DNA of 64,000 nt from Tupaia tana (GCA_026018925.1 JAKSZU010000018.1:4558920-4622919); one strand, 5' to 3'. Numbered from the stretch's first letter, positions 11,745-23,650 are shown. Notes: a model not told the origin generated them from the sequence alone. Numbers and translations are program-made.

Positions 11745-11930
11745 TGAGAAATCACCCTCCTTCTCATTCTCCTCCTGGGATTTTGGGCATGCATGTACAT
11801 GCACCTGGCATGATTTTCAAGCTGCTAGGATGGGACTCGAACTGCAGTCAGCCATATAGGAGTCCAGAGCTTTCTGTCTCTCAAGCAAGTGCACACACCC
11901 TATAGCAACAATCTCTCAAAAAATAAAACA
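11745..11930. repeat. rearranged SINE A: minus body joined to plus tail
   Basis: 11745-11865 reads as a minus-orientation body and head (gtgagaaatcaccctcc ... agtcagccatataggagtc). It is followed directly by ctttctgtctctcaagc and ccctatagcaacaatctctc (11870-11925), the tail of a plus-orientation copy with its own A-tail. Confidence 0.65.
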
Positions 11931-12650
11931 AACAAAACCCAGAAGCAGATGTGTCTCTTGTCTTCAGCCCCGAGGGACATCCCGGACACGCCCACTGGAA
12001 GAGGCACCAGGTGCCTGAGCCCCCGAGACTCCTCCTGACCCGCGCGGCCTGCACCCAAGCCTTGCCCACTATCGGCCACACTCTACCTTCGCAGGCTCAG
12101 GCGGCAGCTGCCTTCTCCCTCAGCCTTCCCCCGGACGCAGCAGAGAGGCCCAACTTCTCTAAAACGCATGTTGACAAGAGCTCATTAAAGATGCTTCGAG
12201 GCTTGGAGAACACATTCACACACAACTCACTGTTCACGGGCCACGTGTAGCAATAATGAAATCCCTCTATGGAGACTTGCTTTTCTATTTAAGCATTTGT
12301 ACAGTGGATGGATTCTCTGGATGGGTTTAGCTAGCCGGAACTGGAATTTCACAATTACCGTCGTCTGTCACCATGACCAGCATCGTGCAGTCAGACTCAG
12401 GCCCTAGAGACAGACTGTTCAGGTTCAAACCCTGCTGAAGGCCTTTGAGACTTCTCCCTTCTCCACACCTTCAAACGCAGGTCATAATGTGAGAATCAAG
12501 CTGGCGCAGGCCAGGCACTTGGCAGTGACCGTGGCCTGGTAAGTGCCACCATGCAGCTGCTGGTGTCACCACCTTGACCGCTAGTCCCTGACAGGCCTGG
12601 CTCCTGGTCTGGCCCTGGTCTCTTACACAGAATGAGCATGTTAAAGTGCA
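11931..12650. other. gene-free sequence with MIR-like fragment
   Basis: 12405-12490 has a MIR-like aggttcaaaccctgctg core. The remainder shows no convincing gene. Confidence 0.4.
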
Positions 12651-12885
12651 ATCATTTTATTTTTTGTATAAACAAAAAATAATACAATAGATAAAAAATT
12701 GTTATATATATTTATATATAGTTCTATGTTTATACATATTTTTATTCATATAAGCTGATGCAAAATAGTTATATATTTGTATAAATTTAATATATGTATT
12801 TTATATATAAAAATATATAAAAATACTTATATATAAATATATAAAAACATATTGATATTTATATATATATTAGATTAATGGTCAT
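12651..12885. repeat. AT-rich low-complexity tract
   Basis: Over 200 bases of almost pure A/T built from tatatata, aaatatat and tttatat units, without a clean period. It is probably low-complexity sequence rather than a tandem array. Confidence 0.8.
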
Positions 12886-13791
12886 ATCCTCAAATATAGA
12901 AAGATTCTACAAAATGGTGAGAGTAAAATTAACCCTGATTTTAAAAAATGGGCGGACAACTTGAGCTCGTTACTGGCAAGCTAAGCCCAGCTGCCCCTAC
13001 CTACAGTCATGAAGTGAGGCAGAGGCCGGAGGCAAAGGGAGTGTGTTGCTGCAGCCAGGAGAGAGGGGACCGGCAGCAGACACCCATCTCGGAAAGTGCC
13101 GTCTGTGCTCGGCACTTACAGGCAGATCCGAGCTCGTGTGAGTCGTCCTTGCAGCCATCAGTCAGAGTCCACTGCTTTCCTTTGGGCAATGATCCTCATT
13201 CCTGCTTTTCTTCAAATACCTTTTCCGAGTTTCTCATCTGACCACTCCTCAAACAGACTTTGCCATGACTCAGCACTTGGTCTGATGATCCTCATTAGAG
13301 GCCTTTCTTAAATTCAAAATGGCTGCAGTCCTGCTAAGCCTCAAGCTGGCCTGCTTCATGTTGGCAGTTTACAAAAAAGAATCACAGATGGCAGATAAAT
13401 AATCGCTCATTTACTCAGAACTACAGAAATGCAAATGAAACCAACAAAAATACTTTTTTCAGCTCTCATTTTCAAATGATAGCATCCGTCTCCACTGTTG
13501 GTGAGCCACCTCCCACACTGCTGGTGAAATTTTTAATTTATCTCTTCCTTTGGGTCAAATTCAGCAACATCTGTCAACTTTCTAATCACTCAGTATCTAT
13601 ACATTTTCCTTAAGAAAAATCCTTGTAAATGTGCTCGAAGTGTTTCAAGAGTGTCCACCACCTACTACTTCTAGAAGTGAACAGTTAGATCCAACTGACA
13701 TGTCCAACAGCAAGGGATCGTTTACTTAGATTGTGGCCCATATACACTCTGGACCTTTGTAACTTTGTACCTTTACACCTGGTTGAAAAAC
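12886..13791. other. gene-free sequence
   Basis: No SINE, LTR or coding signal is recognised. Short open frames at 12948-13311 overlap on both strands and have no domain. Confidence 0.45.
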
Positions 13792-14084
13792 GTTTACTGA
13801 TGGGACCAGCAGTTAGTGTAATGGCTATGTCGCTGGACTCCCATGCAGTCAACTGCGGTTTGCATCCCAGACCCGGTGGCTTAAAACTCATGCTGGGCAC
13901 GGGTGCGTGCGGGCCCAAGATCCCGAGAGGAGAATGGAGGAGAAGGGATTGCGGCGTGGCCATCCCCCCGGGGGTGATTTCTCGCTTTCTGTCTCTCTGT
14001 CTCTCTCTGTCTGGCGAGCGCATGCGCCCTATCGCAAAAACCTCTCCAAAACAAAAACAAAAAAACAAAAAAAAGTTTACTGAT
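13792..14084 (+). repeat. SINE A with perfect target-site duplication
   Basis: The duplication gtttactgat occurs at 13792-13801 and 14075-14084. The 13802-14074 element has the head gggaccagcagttagtgtaa, the core agatcccgagaggagaatgg, the end gccctatcgcaaaaacctc and a CAAAAA-type tail. This copy defines both ends of the family. Confidence 0.93.
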
Positions 14085-14090
14085 TAAAAA

Positions 14091-14344
14091 GTGTTCAGAA
14101 TTTGGCCCCGCCACGGGTGCAGGTGGGAGGGCACTGCTGCGTGGTGGCGGAGGCTGCACGGGAGGCCCAGGATCAGCTCCTGCCCAGCTCCAAACAGGCA
14201 GGTGCAGTGGCATGTGTCTGCAGTCCCAGCCCATGGGGAGCTGAGGCAGCAAGGATCAAGACATGGCTGAAGCCCGTCAAAAACACTCACTTCTTTCTCT
14301 CCCTCCCGTGCTCTTTTTCATTAAAAAAAAAAAAGTCCAGAATT
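14091..14344 (+). repeat. 7SL-related composite retroposon with target-site duplication
   Basis: 14197-14265 matches the 5' domain of 7SL RNA/Alu (gtctgcagtcccagcc, then ggggagctgaggcagc) at roughly 75-80 percent by eye. About 95 bases of unrelated GC-rich sequence precede it and an A-tail ends at 14333. Flanks gttcagaattt (14091-14101) and gtccagaattt (14334-14344) look like a target-site duplication enclosing the whole unit. Confidence 0.55.
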
Positions 14345-15700
14345 TATTGTTGAGTATGAAAAAAAAAAGTTAAATACAAAACAATATATAGTATAATCCA
14401 TCCTGGTAAAAAACAAAAAGTCTATTTATACCAACAAAATGTACTTAGAATACTCCCAGACTTTAACAGGGGCCATCTTGAATAGCAAAAGAACGGATCT
14501 ATACATTTTTAATTTTTGAATTTCTTTATAATTCTATAGAAATCAGATTTCTTATAAAAATGGAAATAAGCTGCGATTACCTGTGGGGAATAGAATTGGG
14601 TATGTATGGGTAAAATACTTCTTTTTAATACCTTCTTCTAAAAAGTGGTATTAAGAGTTGTTTTTCCACTTTCTTCGGAACCGTGCAGTGTTAGCAGAAA
14701 TGAGCGGAGCACGGGTGGCACTCGGAGACAGTCGCGGGCCTCCGGGGGAGCACAGGCTCCTGAGATGCTGACACGTGTTCCCGGAGCAGGCTTGGGCCGT
14801 CTCGCTGAGGGTTTTGGCCTTTGTCTTGTCCCGAGTCTGACAAAAGTGAAGTCATCCTCGCGGTAGAGGATCATTACCCAACTCTCTGAATGCAGCCACT
14901 GAAAATACTCATGCAAATATCTTCATTAGTAAAATCATGCAATTAACCTGAAATATGTGCTAAATGAAGCAGCCAAATTGTTGCATATTTTCTCAGCTCT
15001 TAATTATAATTTTGGTAATCAATTTTTCTCCTGATTACCAGAAAGAAAAAAATCTTCAGGGAAGGCACGATCTGAGGAAGAGTTGGAACGCGAGATAAAA
15101 CCCTGAATCGCTTTAGCAAAGAAGGCCATTAACCTTTCCTGTGTTTTCGTTCTTCGCAGGCATTTCCTGCTTGTGCTCCTGGCTGAAATGATTGGATTTT
15201 AACAAGAGCTTTCTGGATCAAGCGTCAGCCCTTCCTGAACTGTACCATTTGCAAGTGCCACTGTCATTAAAGGTTACCAGCACGTCATTATCGTCTTCCT
15301 CACATTTCTTTTTTAAATGGCTTTCGACCACGGGGTAAAAATTTATCCTAAGTGAAAACTGACATTCAGACTCACAATCCTGGGCTTTCAGATAGCCTCA
15401 AATGCCCCTAGCCATGGTTTAAACAAAGCAGAGGCACAGTGAGTCCTAGCGGCCATTTCTCCACGCTTGACGGACTCCGACGACCTGAGCCGTGAGGGGA
15501 CTCGAAGGTGGGGAGAACCACACAGCAGCTCTTCACAGGCACACTAGGAGGCGCTGCTTAGCCATGGGAGCCTCAATTTCTACATCTGTAAAATGGGTTG
15601 GGAATGAGTTCCCAAGTGAGGGTTGAGATCACAAAGTAAAAAAAAAAAAAAAAGAAGATCAGTCTTAGGGTAGGACAGGGTGGGTACTAACCTCTCCAGC
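14345..15700. other. gene-free sequence; candidate conserved noncoding element and MIR
   Basis: 14880-15340 is SINE-free and AT-rich, with many homeodomain-like motifs (attaacctg, cttaattataattttgg, ctgattacc). 15560-15615 contains a MIR-like catctgtaaaatggg. An A-run is at 15638-15653. No coding exon is recognised. Confidence 0.45.
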
Positions 15701-15713
15701 AAGAAGCTGGGTT

Positions 15714-15941
15714 TGGAGATCAGCAGATGGTGTAATGGTTGTGTCACTGGACTCCCACATGGCCGACCACAGTTTGAGTCCCAGATCCAGTGACTTGAAA
15801 GTCATGCCAGGTGCATGTGCGTGTGTGCCCAAAACACTGAGAGGAGAAGGGATTGTGGCGTGGCTGTCCCCTGGAGGGTGATTTCTCGCTCTCTGTCTCT
15901 CTGTTGAGTGCATACAAAACAACACCTCCACCTCTCTAAAA
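15714..15941 (+). repeat. SINE A, plus orientation
   Basis: The head gatcagcagatggtgtaatg, then cacagtttgagtcccag, a cactgagaggagaaggg core (short internal deletion) and an end resembling acaacacctccacctctc. Confidence 0.75.
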
Positions 15942-16233
15942 AGAGAGGCTTTTTTTTTTTTTTTTTTTTTTTTTGGAGAGGTTTTCGCTATAGGGCGCCT
16001 GCGCTCGCCAGACAGACAGAGACAGAGAGATAGAAAGCGAGAAATCACCCCCCAGGGGGGATGGTCATGCTGCAATCCCTTCTCCTCCATTCTCCTCTCA
16101 GGATCTTGGGCACGCACACACACGCGCCTGGCGTGAGTTTTAAGCCACTGGGTCCGGGACGCGAACTGCGGTCGACTACGTGGGAGTCCAGCAACATAGC
16201 CATTACGCTAACTGCTGGTTCCCAAGAGACGCT
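15942..16233 (-). repeat. SINE A, young subfamily, with target-site duplication
   Basis: The flanks are aagagaggct (15942-15951) and aagagacgct (16224-16233). It ends in ctggttccc with gagttttaagcc and gacgcgaac, the combination shared by the best-preserved copies in the window. Confidence 0.9.
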
Positions 16234-17324
16234 GGTTTTGACCATTTGATCTTAGAGCCCCTCCCAAGACGTCAGGAGTGGGGCCGGGAAGAACGCGCAT
16301 GTACGCACAGAAAAGCCAGGAAGGCCGGCCCAGGAGTGCAGGTGGTGCGCAGCACAAGCATCCCACCCGAGGGTGCCTGCTGCTCCTGGCAGAGACACTT
16401 CGGAGTTACAGATTTGTCCTGACGGCTTTATTTTCTAGATACACAATCAGCGCTATTATAGCAAGTTTTCTGTCAGATGAAGCCCAGTCTCCGGGGGAAG
16501 GGGCACCCATTTCTGGGCAGCACAAAGCCGCTGTACAGACCACTGCTCCCTGGAAACGCCCGCTGTTGGGGCTCCCAGTGCTCGTGGGGAGGACAGGAGA
16601 CATGCGGGGAACAGGGGAAGATGGGGTGCATGGAGACCCTCCTCAGGGAGACACGAGGGAGCCTGGGTGGACGGCCGCTTCCCTGGCTCCCGCTCAGCTC
16701 TGTGCTCTCCCGGCCACATCAGGGTGGTGCTGGGGCCCTACTAAGGCAAGAAGAGGCCTTGAGAGCGGGGCAGGCGCCTGGCAGGGGACAGATGCCCGCG
16801 ACAAAGGTGTGACCAGGGTGCAGAGGACAGTGAGGGACAGTGCAGGCCTGGGGCTGGCAAAAGCCGGGAGTCTTCACCACCCCTCGGCCTGAGAGGGCAA
16901 GAGGAGGGCCTGGGCCTTGGGGTGGGACTCAACAGGGAGGGAACCAGAGGATGGGGATGGCTCCGAGGCCCTGTGCTTCCCGTGGCTGCCAGCAGGTGCT
17001 GCCCATTGGCCAGACGAGCTGCAGCCACTGCTGTAGGCCGGCCACAGGGCACCGGGTGACCGGGTCAGGGAGACTGGTGCATCTGGGCTTTCCCAGGCTC
17101 CTCTGATCCGGGTATCGAGGAACGGGATGAGGAGAGTTGGGCATGGACTGTCTGGTACCGGGTGAGGGAGGCAGGGAGGAGGGTGCAGATGGAGCCTGTC
17201 ATGTGGGAGGGCTGTGGGGAGGCCGAGTCAGCCACGGGGTCTCCCAGGCCCCACGCAAGCCCATCTCATGTGTGTGGATCCTGACTCAACCCAGCTGCTT
17301 TATCATTTTTTAGTTTTACTTAAT
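16234..17324. other. GC-rich gene-free sequence
   Basis: GC-rich, without CpG-island-like CpG density, splice-flanked exons or known repeats. The open frames on both strands reflect base composition. Confidence 0.45.
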
Positions 17325-17410
17325 TTAAAAAGAAATTTAAGTTTATTTATTTCTTCCATGAGAGAGAGAGACAGAGAAAAAGAGAAGGAGACAGAGAGAT
17401 AGCACCCTCA
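17325..17410 (-). repeat. SINE C, truncated
   Basis: Only the tail side is present: aagtttatttatttcttcc, then a gagagagagacagagaaaa block and agcaccctcagtaggc. The head is missing. Confidence 0.55.
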
Positions 17411-17554
17411 GTAGGCACAGTAATTGCTCAGTGAGTATTTGCACTAATGAACGAGCAGGCTGAAGAGCCCCCGTGTGGGACAGGCAACAGCTACATATTC
17501 TCCGTTCCAAACCTTTTTGGTTAGAAATTAACTTCCTTGCATTTAAAACATTGA

Positions 17555-17806
17555 TGTCTTTTTTAAGAGAGAGATTTTGGGTATAGGGCCCGTGTGCTTG
17601 CTAGAGAGACAGAGAGACAGAAAGCAAGAAATTGGACCCAGGGGGATGGCTTCACTATAATCCCTTCTCCTCCATTCTCCTCTTGGGATTTTGGGCATGC
17701 ACGCAGACGTGCCTAGCATGAGTTTCAAGCCACCAGGTCTGAGACTTTAACTATGGTCGGTCATGTGGGAGTCCAGCAGCAAAACCTTATGCTATCTGCT
17801 CCTCTC
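17555..17806 (-). repeat. SINE A, diverged
   Basis: gagagagattttgggtatag, the core ccattctcctcttggg, gtttcaagccaccagg and a head reduced to atgctatctgctcctc. Confidence 0.75.
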
Positions 17807-17827
17807 CCCAAAACATTGATTTTTTAA

Positions 17828-18050
17828 AAAGGCAAAATATGGGGCCAACAGGTGGCGTGGTGGTTAAAGGCACTGGATTCCCACATGGCTGACAGCAGTT
17901 TGAATCCCAGACCCGGCGGCTTGATTTCTCACTTTCTCTCTCTTTCTCTCTCTCACTCTGACCTTCTCTGGTCAACTTGAAATAAACAAATGAATAAATA
18001 AATAAAGTAAAATAAAATTATTCTTTAAGAAATAATACAAAGGCAAAATA
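17828..18050 (+). repeat. SINE B with perfect target-site duplication
   Basis: aaaggcaaaata occurs at 17828-17839 and 18039-18050. The element has the head ggggccaacaggtggcgtgg, a ctttctctctctttctctc block and an aataaataaataaa tail; it lacks the SINE A core. This copy sets the ends of family B. Confidence 0.9.
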
Positions 18051-18417
18051 CGCGTAAGTTGTAAAATTGACCAAGGCAGTAAGACTTGAGTGAGCACTGT
18101 GTGCCCCCACTCCTGGCCCCCACAACTGAGGCACTCAGGCCCACCCCCACCCCCGCCTGCCTGATAGACGGGCTGTCCTTCATAGCTGCCCTTCTCTTCT
18201 CCCGAGTAAGCCTGAGGAGCAGTTAGTGTCACTTCCTCCACCTGCCACCCTGCAACCACCGGGGACTGTCTGTCAATAGCTTTGGCTGCTCCCTGTTCAC
18301 TGGTCATTCTTAGTTTATTCTGTGGCAGAGAATGGGATAACTTTTCCCTCCTCTCCCCTTCACGAGTCCTTGGCCAGGACCACTTGTGACGAAAGACTGA
18401 CTAACAGGAGAGAAGCA
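18051..18417. other. gene-free sequence
   Basis: No repeat or exon is recognised between the SINE B and the following SINE A. Confidence 0.4.
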
Positions 18418-18648
18418 GTGGGCAAGCAGATGGCGTGGCGGTTAAGGCCCTGTATTCCACGTGGCGGACTGTGGCTGGGGTCTTGGATCCAGCAGCTTCA
18501 TAGCCACACCAGGCGCATGTGCATGTGCGCCCAAATCCTGAGAGGAGAACGTAGGAGAAGGGATTGTGTGACAAACCCCCGGGGGTGTTTCCTTATTTCC
18601 TCTCTTTCTGTCTCTATCTGGCACCATTTTTCAAAATTAAAAAAAAAA
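18418..18648 (+). repeat. SINE A, plus orientation, diverged
   Basis: The head gtgggcaagcagatggcgtg, then caaatcctgaga, acaaacccccgggggtg and an A-tail after a shortened CT block (ctctttctgtctctatctgg). Confidence 0.7.
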
Positions 18649-21600
18649 ATGGAGACGAATTGGAAATTAAACAGAAGAAATTGCCGACCTTTGGATTTAC
18701 ACACATGGAGACCCACGTGGGCACACGAACACACACAGACAAATACACACTTGAGAGAAATAAGTCCTCTATCCCTTTAAGGTTAGGGAAGAGAGATCAT
18801 AAAAATCACAGACCGAAGTAATAAACCTTCTCTTAAACTGCGTGTTTTAGCTGGGGATGGTATTTACCGACTTTCTGGCATGAAAAATGAGAAAATTGGC
18901 CCATTTATTTTTCCTTCCGACTCCCTCCCTATCAGCCCCAGGAAATCATTTTTAAAAAGAAAACTTAGTTTTATGGAGGTTGATTAGCAAATGTTTATGC
19001 CATATAAACCCTCAAAACTTAACTATTGGCTGAATTTAAAATATTGAAAATCTGGGGAGTAAAGCAAATGAGATAATTACAATTGTGACACTTGAATTAA
19101 TTCATCTGTTTTGTCTTCTCAGCTTGGCCTTAAAGCTGGAATCTGAGAAGACAGGAACACAATTCATTGGCTTTGAAGATTTTTTGCCTCCTGGTTTTGC
19201 CTCAGGAATGAGAAGAGCTTAATACAACTGGAAAATTAAGATTTCTGTTATACATGATAAAGATAAACCAAAGAATTCCACAGAGTTCAAATTATCGCCA
19301 GTGTTCCCAAACGGCATGTTTTATCTATGGTTGAGGGAGGCAGAATTATCAACTTTACTAATAACTAAGACAACCAGTTTGATTGTAATTTCCTGGAATG
19401 TATTAATGGACATTTTAGTTTTTAAAGCAGTCAGGGGACCTGGATCTGAAATTTGAATGTTCTTTTACTATCCATAGAAAAGAAAGGACAAGTTGTTCTA
19501 ATGCGATTATGTGATTAAGGCTGATCACATTTCCTTTCTGAGCACATCGTCTATGAAATCAGCAATTAAAAAGAGATCATGGTTGTTGTAACTTGATCCT
19601 CCTACTCTGTGGAATTAATCTTTCTGGCGGAATAAGAGGGCTTCATCTTTGATGTTTCTCTTTCCCTCCTCTCCTCCCTCCTAATCATGGACTCTTTCAT
19701 TTAACAACTATTCATTGATATACAGTGCTAGCCCCGACCCTATAGGATACGATGATAAATGTATCAGCTAGTCTCTGCTGGGTAACAAGCCACCCCAGTA
19801 CTCAATATTTAAACCAAGTTTGAAATGACAGTGATATTTCATTTCTCACAACTTTGGGGATTGGCTGGGTACTTCTGCTGGCCTCACCGGGGCTTGCTCA
19901 TGTGGCTGCCTTCAGTCTGAGGGATGACTGGGTTGAAAGTTTTAATATGGCCTTGCCCACATACATAGCCATGGTACTGGATGTTAGTGGGTGCCTCAGT
20001 TCTCCTCTAGGTGGGGGCTGGGTTAGCAGTATTCTAAAAAAAGTGAAAGTACAGACTACAAGGACTCTGAAGGGCAAAAAATACCCAAACCAACAACATG
20101 ACAAAAATCCCCAATCTATCACTGTTGAGTTAGTTTTCATTTGAATTATCCTAATTTCCACTGCAGTCTTACCCATTTTAAAGTGGCCACATTTATGTCA
20201 CACTGCCTTGCATTTCAGGAGTAATTTGCTTTAGAAAACTGCTCAGGTTTCTTTAAAAGTTTGTGGATAAATTGAGAGTTAAATTGCCTCCCAATGAAGT
20301 GTCAGGTTTACAGCAACATACATGGCCCTGAAAGGTATCCGAGTGACAGCTCGGAACCATTTCAAAGCGCTTACGAGGCGTCTCTCAGAGGAAACACATA
20401 AAGAAACAGGAAATCCATGAATTGTCTAGGGTTTATTCATGATGGAATTCCTTTCGGGGTAATAATACAGATCGGCAGGCCACCTTCCCCTCTGAGCCAA
20501 CTAATGTGAAGGCGTTCTCCGTGAGACAGGACGTAATATCCGTGTTGATAAATGTAGGCTCTGACGTTGCCGATGCTTGGGGAAAGAATGAATCAGCAGG
20601 AAACGTAGATGAGAAGCCACGTGAAACCTGAACTGGGCTTTTGACTGGAGATGGGTCAATAACAGCCATTGTGTTTACTTTATACCTAGACACATATTTT
20701 AAATTTAATCACACTGAAGTCTTAAGTGGCATAATTTTATTAAGCATAGAATTGATTGAATACGATTTTTGTTTTTTTCTTTTAAAATTACTCCAGATTG
20801 GACTGAATTGATTCTAAGTGTTCAGGACCAGAACACGTGGTGGAGTCACTGGTAGAGGCAGAAAAGACCCCTGGGTAAGTAGGTTCTTCTTTTCCTGGAA
20901 TTTCATACTATGTTTCTAACAGGGAACCCCCTCTCTGAAAGCTCATATTTATAACAGAACAGGATAGTGTTTTCTGTAGTGGTTTTAGGTGTGAAACGAG
21001 GAAACCGAATTTAGGAAAATAACTATGTTATATTTACTTCATATAAGGAATTAATTCCTTCTAACAAGCCATTAAACCCATCCAAAAATGACTGATTCTA
21101 CCACTCAAATATCCATCAGAATCATCCAGTTCCCCCAGCATAAAGGTTCTTTTGTCTGGACCACGCAGGAGCCTCCTATTGGTCTCTGGGCACCTCCACT
21201 AGGTCTGGGTGCTGGTCATGGCCTGATGCCCCTCCAGCAAGCATCTTCCCAGTCCTCCTTGCTAAGAAGACCCTAGAACTCAAGGACCCAGTCATGGCAA
21301 CCCCTCTCCTCGGTAAAGGCAATCTGTAATTCCTCCCCCCCTTGACAATGCACTTCTCCGAAGGCATTCAGCCATGGCTGTAGGAAGGAAGTAGCCGCTC
21401 AGTGTCCCTGGGGCAAGACTTTGACATACCTGCTCCCCTTCGGTGTCTTTTCCCACATGTGAAGAACATGCAGCATCTTCTGAGCAAGGCAAATGGAAAT
21501 GGCGACACTGGAGAGACCGCCCCTGACTTATGATGGTATAGCTCGTGATTTTTTGACTTTATGGGTCTGAAAGTGATACACATGCAGTAGGAACCGTACT

Positions 21601-21893
21601 TGGAGTTCTGAATTCTGACTTGCACCTGGGCCAGCGATATGCGGTACGATACTCTCTGGAGACACTGGTGAGGGGCAGCTTCCGACAGCCAGGGCCACCC
21701 TCTGCAGGGTGCTGTGCTTGACAGGTTACTCCAGGGAGCCACCGCTGCACTGTAAAGCCGGCGTTGTGACAGAGGACTGCGCCTGGAGGGGGCTAAGGGT
21801 AGTGTCTGAGCACTGTAGGGCAGGCTGGGCTGAGCTGCGGTGCTGGCTGGGTGAGTTATAGCGGACACTGTTCCCTTTTCTTTCCTTTTTTCT
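18649..21893. other. SINE-free interval with conserved-looking AT-rich core
   Basis: 18990-19620 is AT-rich with TAAT-type motifs (gagataattacaattgtg, cttgaattaattcatc). 19770-20030 resembles an old LTR or DNA repeat containing gctgggtaacaagccaccc and gctcatgtggctgcc. 20430-20690 and 20900-21500 hold only short open frames. No gene is called. Confidence 0.45.
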
Positions 21894-22128
21894 AAAATTT
21901 TTGCTACAGGGCATGTGTGTTCACTAGAGAGAGACAGAAAGAGAGCAAGTGAGAAAACACGCCCAGGGGGGTGGCCACACTGCAATCCCTTCTTCTCCAT
22001 TCTCCTCTGGGGTTTTGGCACACATGCACATGTGCCTGGCGTGTTTCTCAAGCTGCTGCTCTGAGACTTGAACTACTAGTCGGCCATGTAGGATCCAGCT
22101 GCCTTAACCACTACGCCACCAGCTGACC
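21894..22128 (-). repeat. SINE A, diverged
   Basis: aatttttgctacagggcatg, gagagagacagaaagagag, the core ccattctcctctgggg and the head ccttaaccactacgccacc. Confidence 0.75.
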
Positions 22129-23404
22129 CGGATACATTTTCAACTTGTGGTATCTTCAGTTTACAATGGGTTTATCGGGGTGTAACCCCATTGTAAGTTG
22201 AGGAGCATCTGTACTGTGACACAAAGAAGCTTCTGGCAAGGACGTTAGAGCTGCTATTTTCTGCTCATACAAAGAAACTGAAGCATGATTTTAAGCAAAC
22301 AAGATTTGCTGATCTCTAATGCATTCCGGAGTGTTTATTCACCACCTTTCAGAAAATTAGAATTTCTGTTTAAACAAAAGATTTTCTTCTCATAATCTAT
22401 TTATGGCTGACATTGTAGAAGTCATTTTATTACGTGACTCAGGAGCGACAAGTGCAGCGTGAGGGTCAAAGGCAGAGGCACGAGGAGGACCACGGGGGGG
22501 GGGGGGGAATGAGCACTCGCTTGATTTTTAGGTCCCTTCTTCATATGAGGACCTCCCCAAGGGCAGGGGCAGCTAGGGGAGCGAGGGAGCGAGGGAGCGA
22601 GGGAGAGAGGAGGCAGGGGAGGCAGTGGCAGAGAGGGGAGGGGAGGAGGGAGCAAGGGAGAGGGGACACAGTGCTGGGACCGAGCCAGTGTCCATCCCAG
22701 TCCTGCCAATGGTGTTCCCATGCCGTCCTGGCGCCCCCTGTGCTCAGAGCAGTCCAGCCCTTAGGAGGAGGTCTCCCGGCCCTGGCTCCAGGATATGCCT
22801 GCCTCACCCACCTGCATGGAGCGGCAGTAGGGCGTGGTGCGTTCAGGAGATCCTGGAGTCGGAAGGTCGGGGCCAGCATCCCAGTTTTTCCATTTACAAG
22901 CTGTGTAACCTTGAGCAATAACCTAACCTTTCTGGGCCACAGTTCGCTCGCCCGTAAAGCGTGTGGATAACAGTTACGGGTCTCCGAGGGCCGTGAGAGG
23001 GCGACATCTCTACCACAGTGCTTCAGATGGACCTGGCGTAGCGTGGCAGGCTGAAGAGGCCCGTCTCCTTCTCCTACACGTTTTGATTCAGAGACGGAAA
23101 TGGGACTGCCTCCACCCAAAGGTCCGGGCTGGCTGGGTCTTCCCCAGACGTCCTTTTGTGAGAACCCCCGCCTCCATTCCATTGAAGCTGGTAATCTGGG
23201 GGTCTCTGATGCTCACCCCCAAAGCCTTCCTAGCAGTGATGTCACTACAGAGGCCCGAGCCAGGGCTGGGCGCAGTTTCTCAGCAGTTACTCTGCAAACT
23301 TGGGACTGCCCACCTGTGACATGAGGGAAGAAAACCTACAACCTTCTGGGAAGTCCAAGGACATTCTCCAGAGGCTAAATAAAACCACATAATCTTTTTG
23401 TTTT
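22129..23404. other. gene-free sequence with purine-rich tract and MIR
   Basis: 22494-22507 is a run of 14 G. 22570-22665 is purine-rich with repeated gagggagc units. 22890-22970 reads as a MIR (gctgtgtaaccttgagc, cgcccgtaaagcgtg). Open frames here follow the purine tract. Confidence 0.5.
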
Positions 23405-23407
23405 GTT

Positions 23408-23650
23408 TTTGAGAGATTTTTTTGCTATAGGGTGTGTGTGTTGCTGAAGAGACAGAGACAGAGAGACAGAAAAGAAGAAATCACTCCCCAGGGAGGACAG
23501 CCACAGGACAGTCCCTTCTCCTCAACTCTCCTCTTGGGATTTTGGGCACGTGCACACACACAAACCCAGCGTGAACGGTCTGGGACTCGAACCACAGTCG
23601 ACCGTGTGGGGGAGTCCAGCACTTTAACCACTATGCCACCTGCAGTCCCC
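23408..23650 (-). repeat. SINE A, internally shortened
   Basis: gagatttttttgctatag, gacagagacagagagacag, the core caactctcctcttggg, and a direct jump from cccagcgtgaac to ggtctgggactcgaacc, so about 12 bases of the usual segment are missing. Confidence 0.75.

Noticed and set aside
16278..16892. 204-codon plus-strand open frame
   Set aside because: It lies in GC-rich DNA with competing frames on both strands and no domain.
21368..22051. 227-codon minus-strand open frame
   Set aside because: Its N-terminal part is translated SINE A (21894-22128) and the rest has no recognisable domain.
22541..23182. 213-codon minus-strand open frame
   Set aside because: It runs through a purine-rich tract and a MIR relic; the protein is low-complexity.
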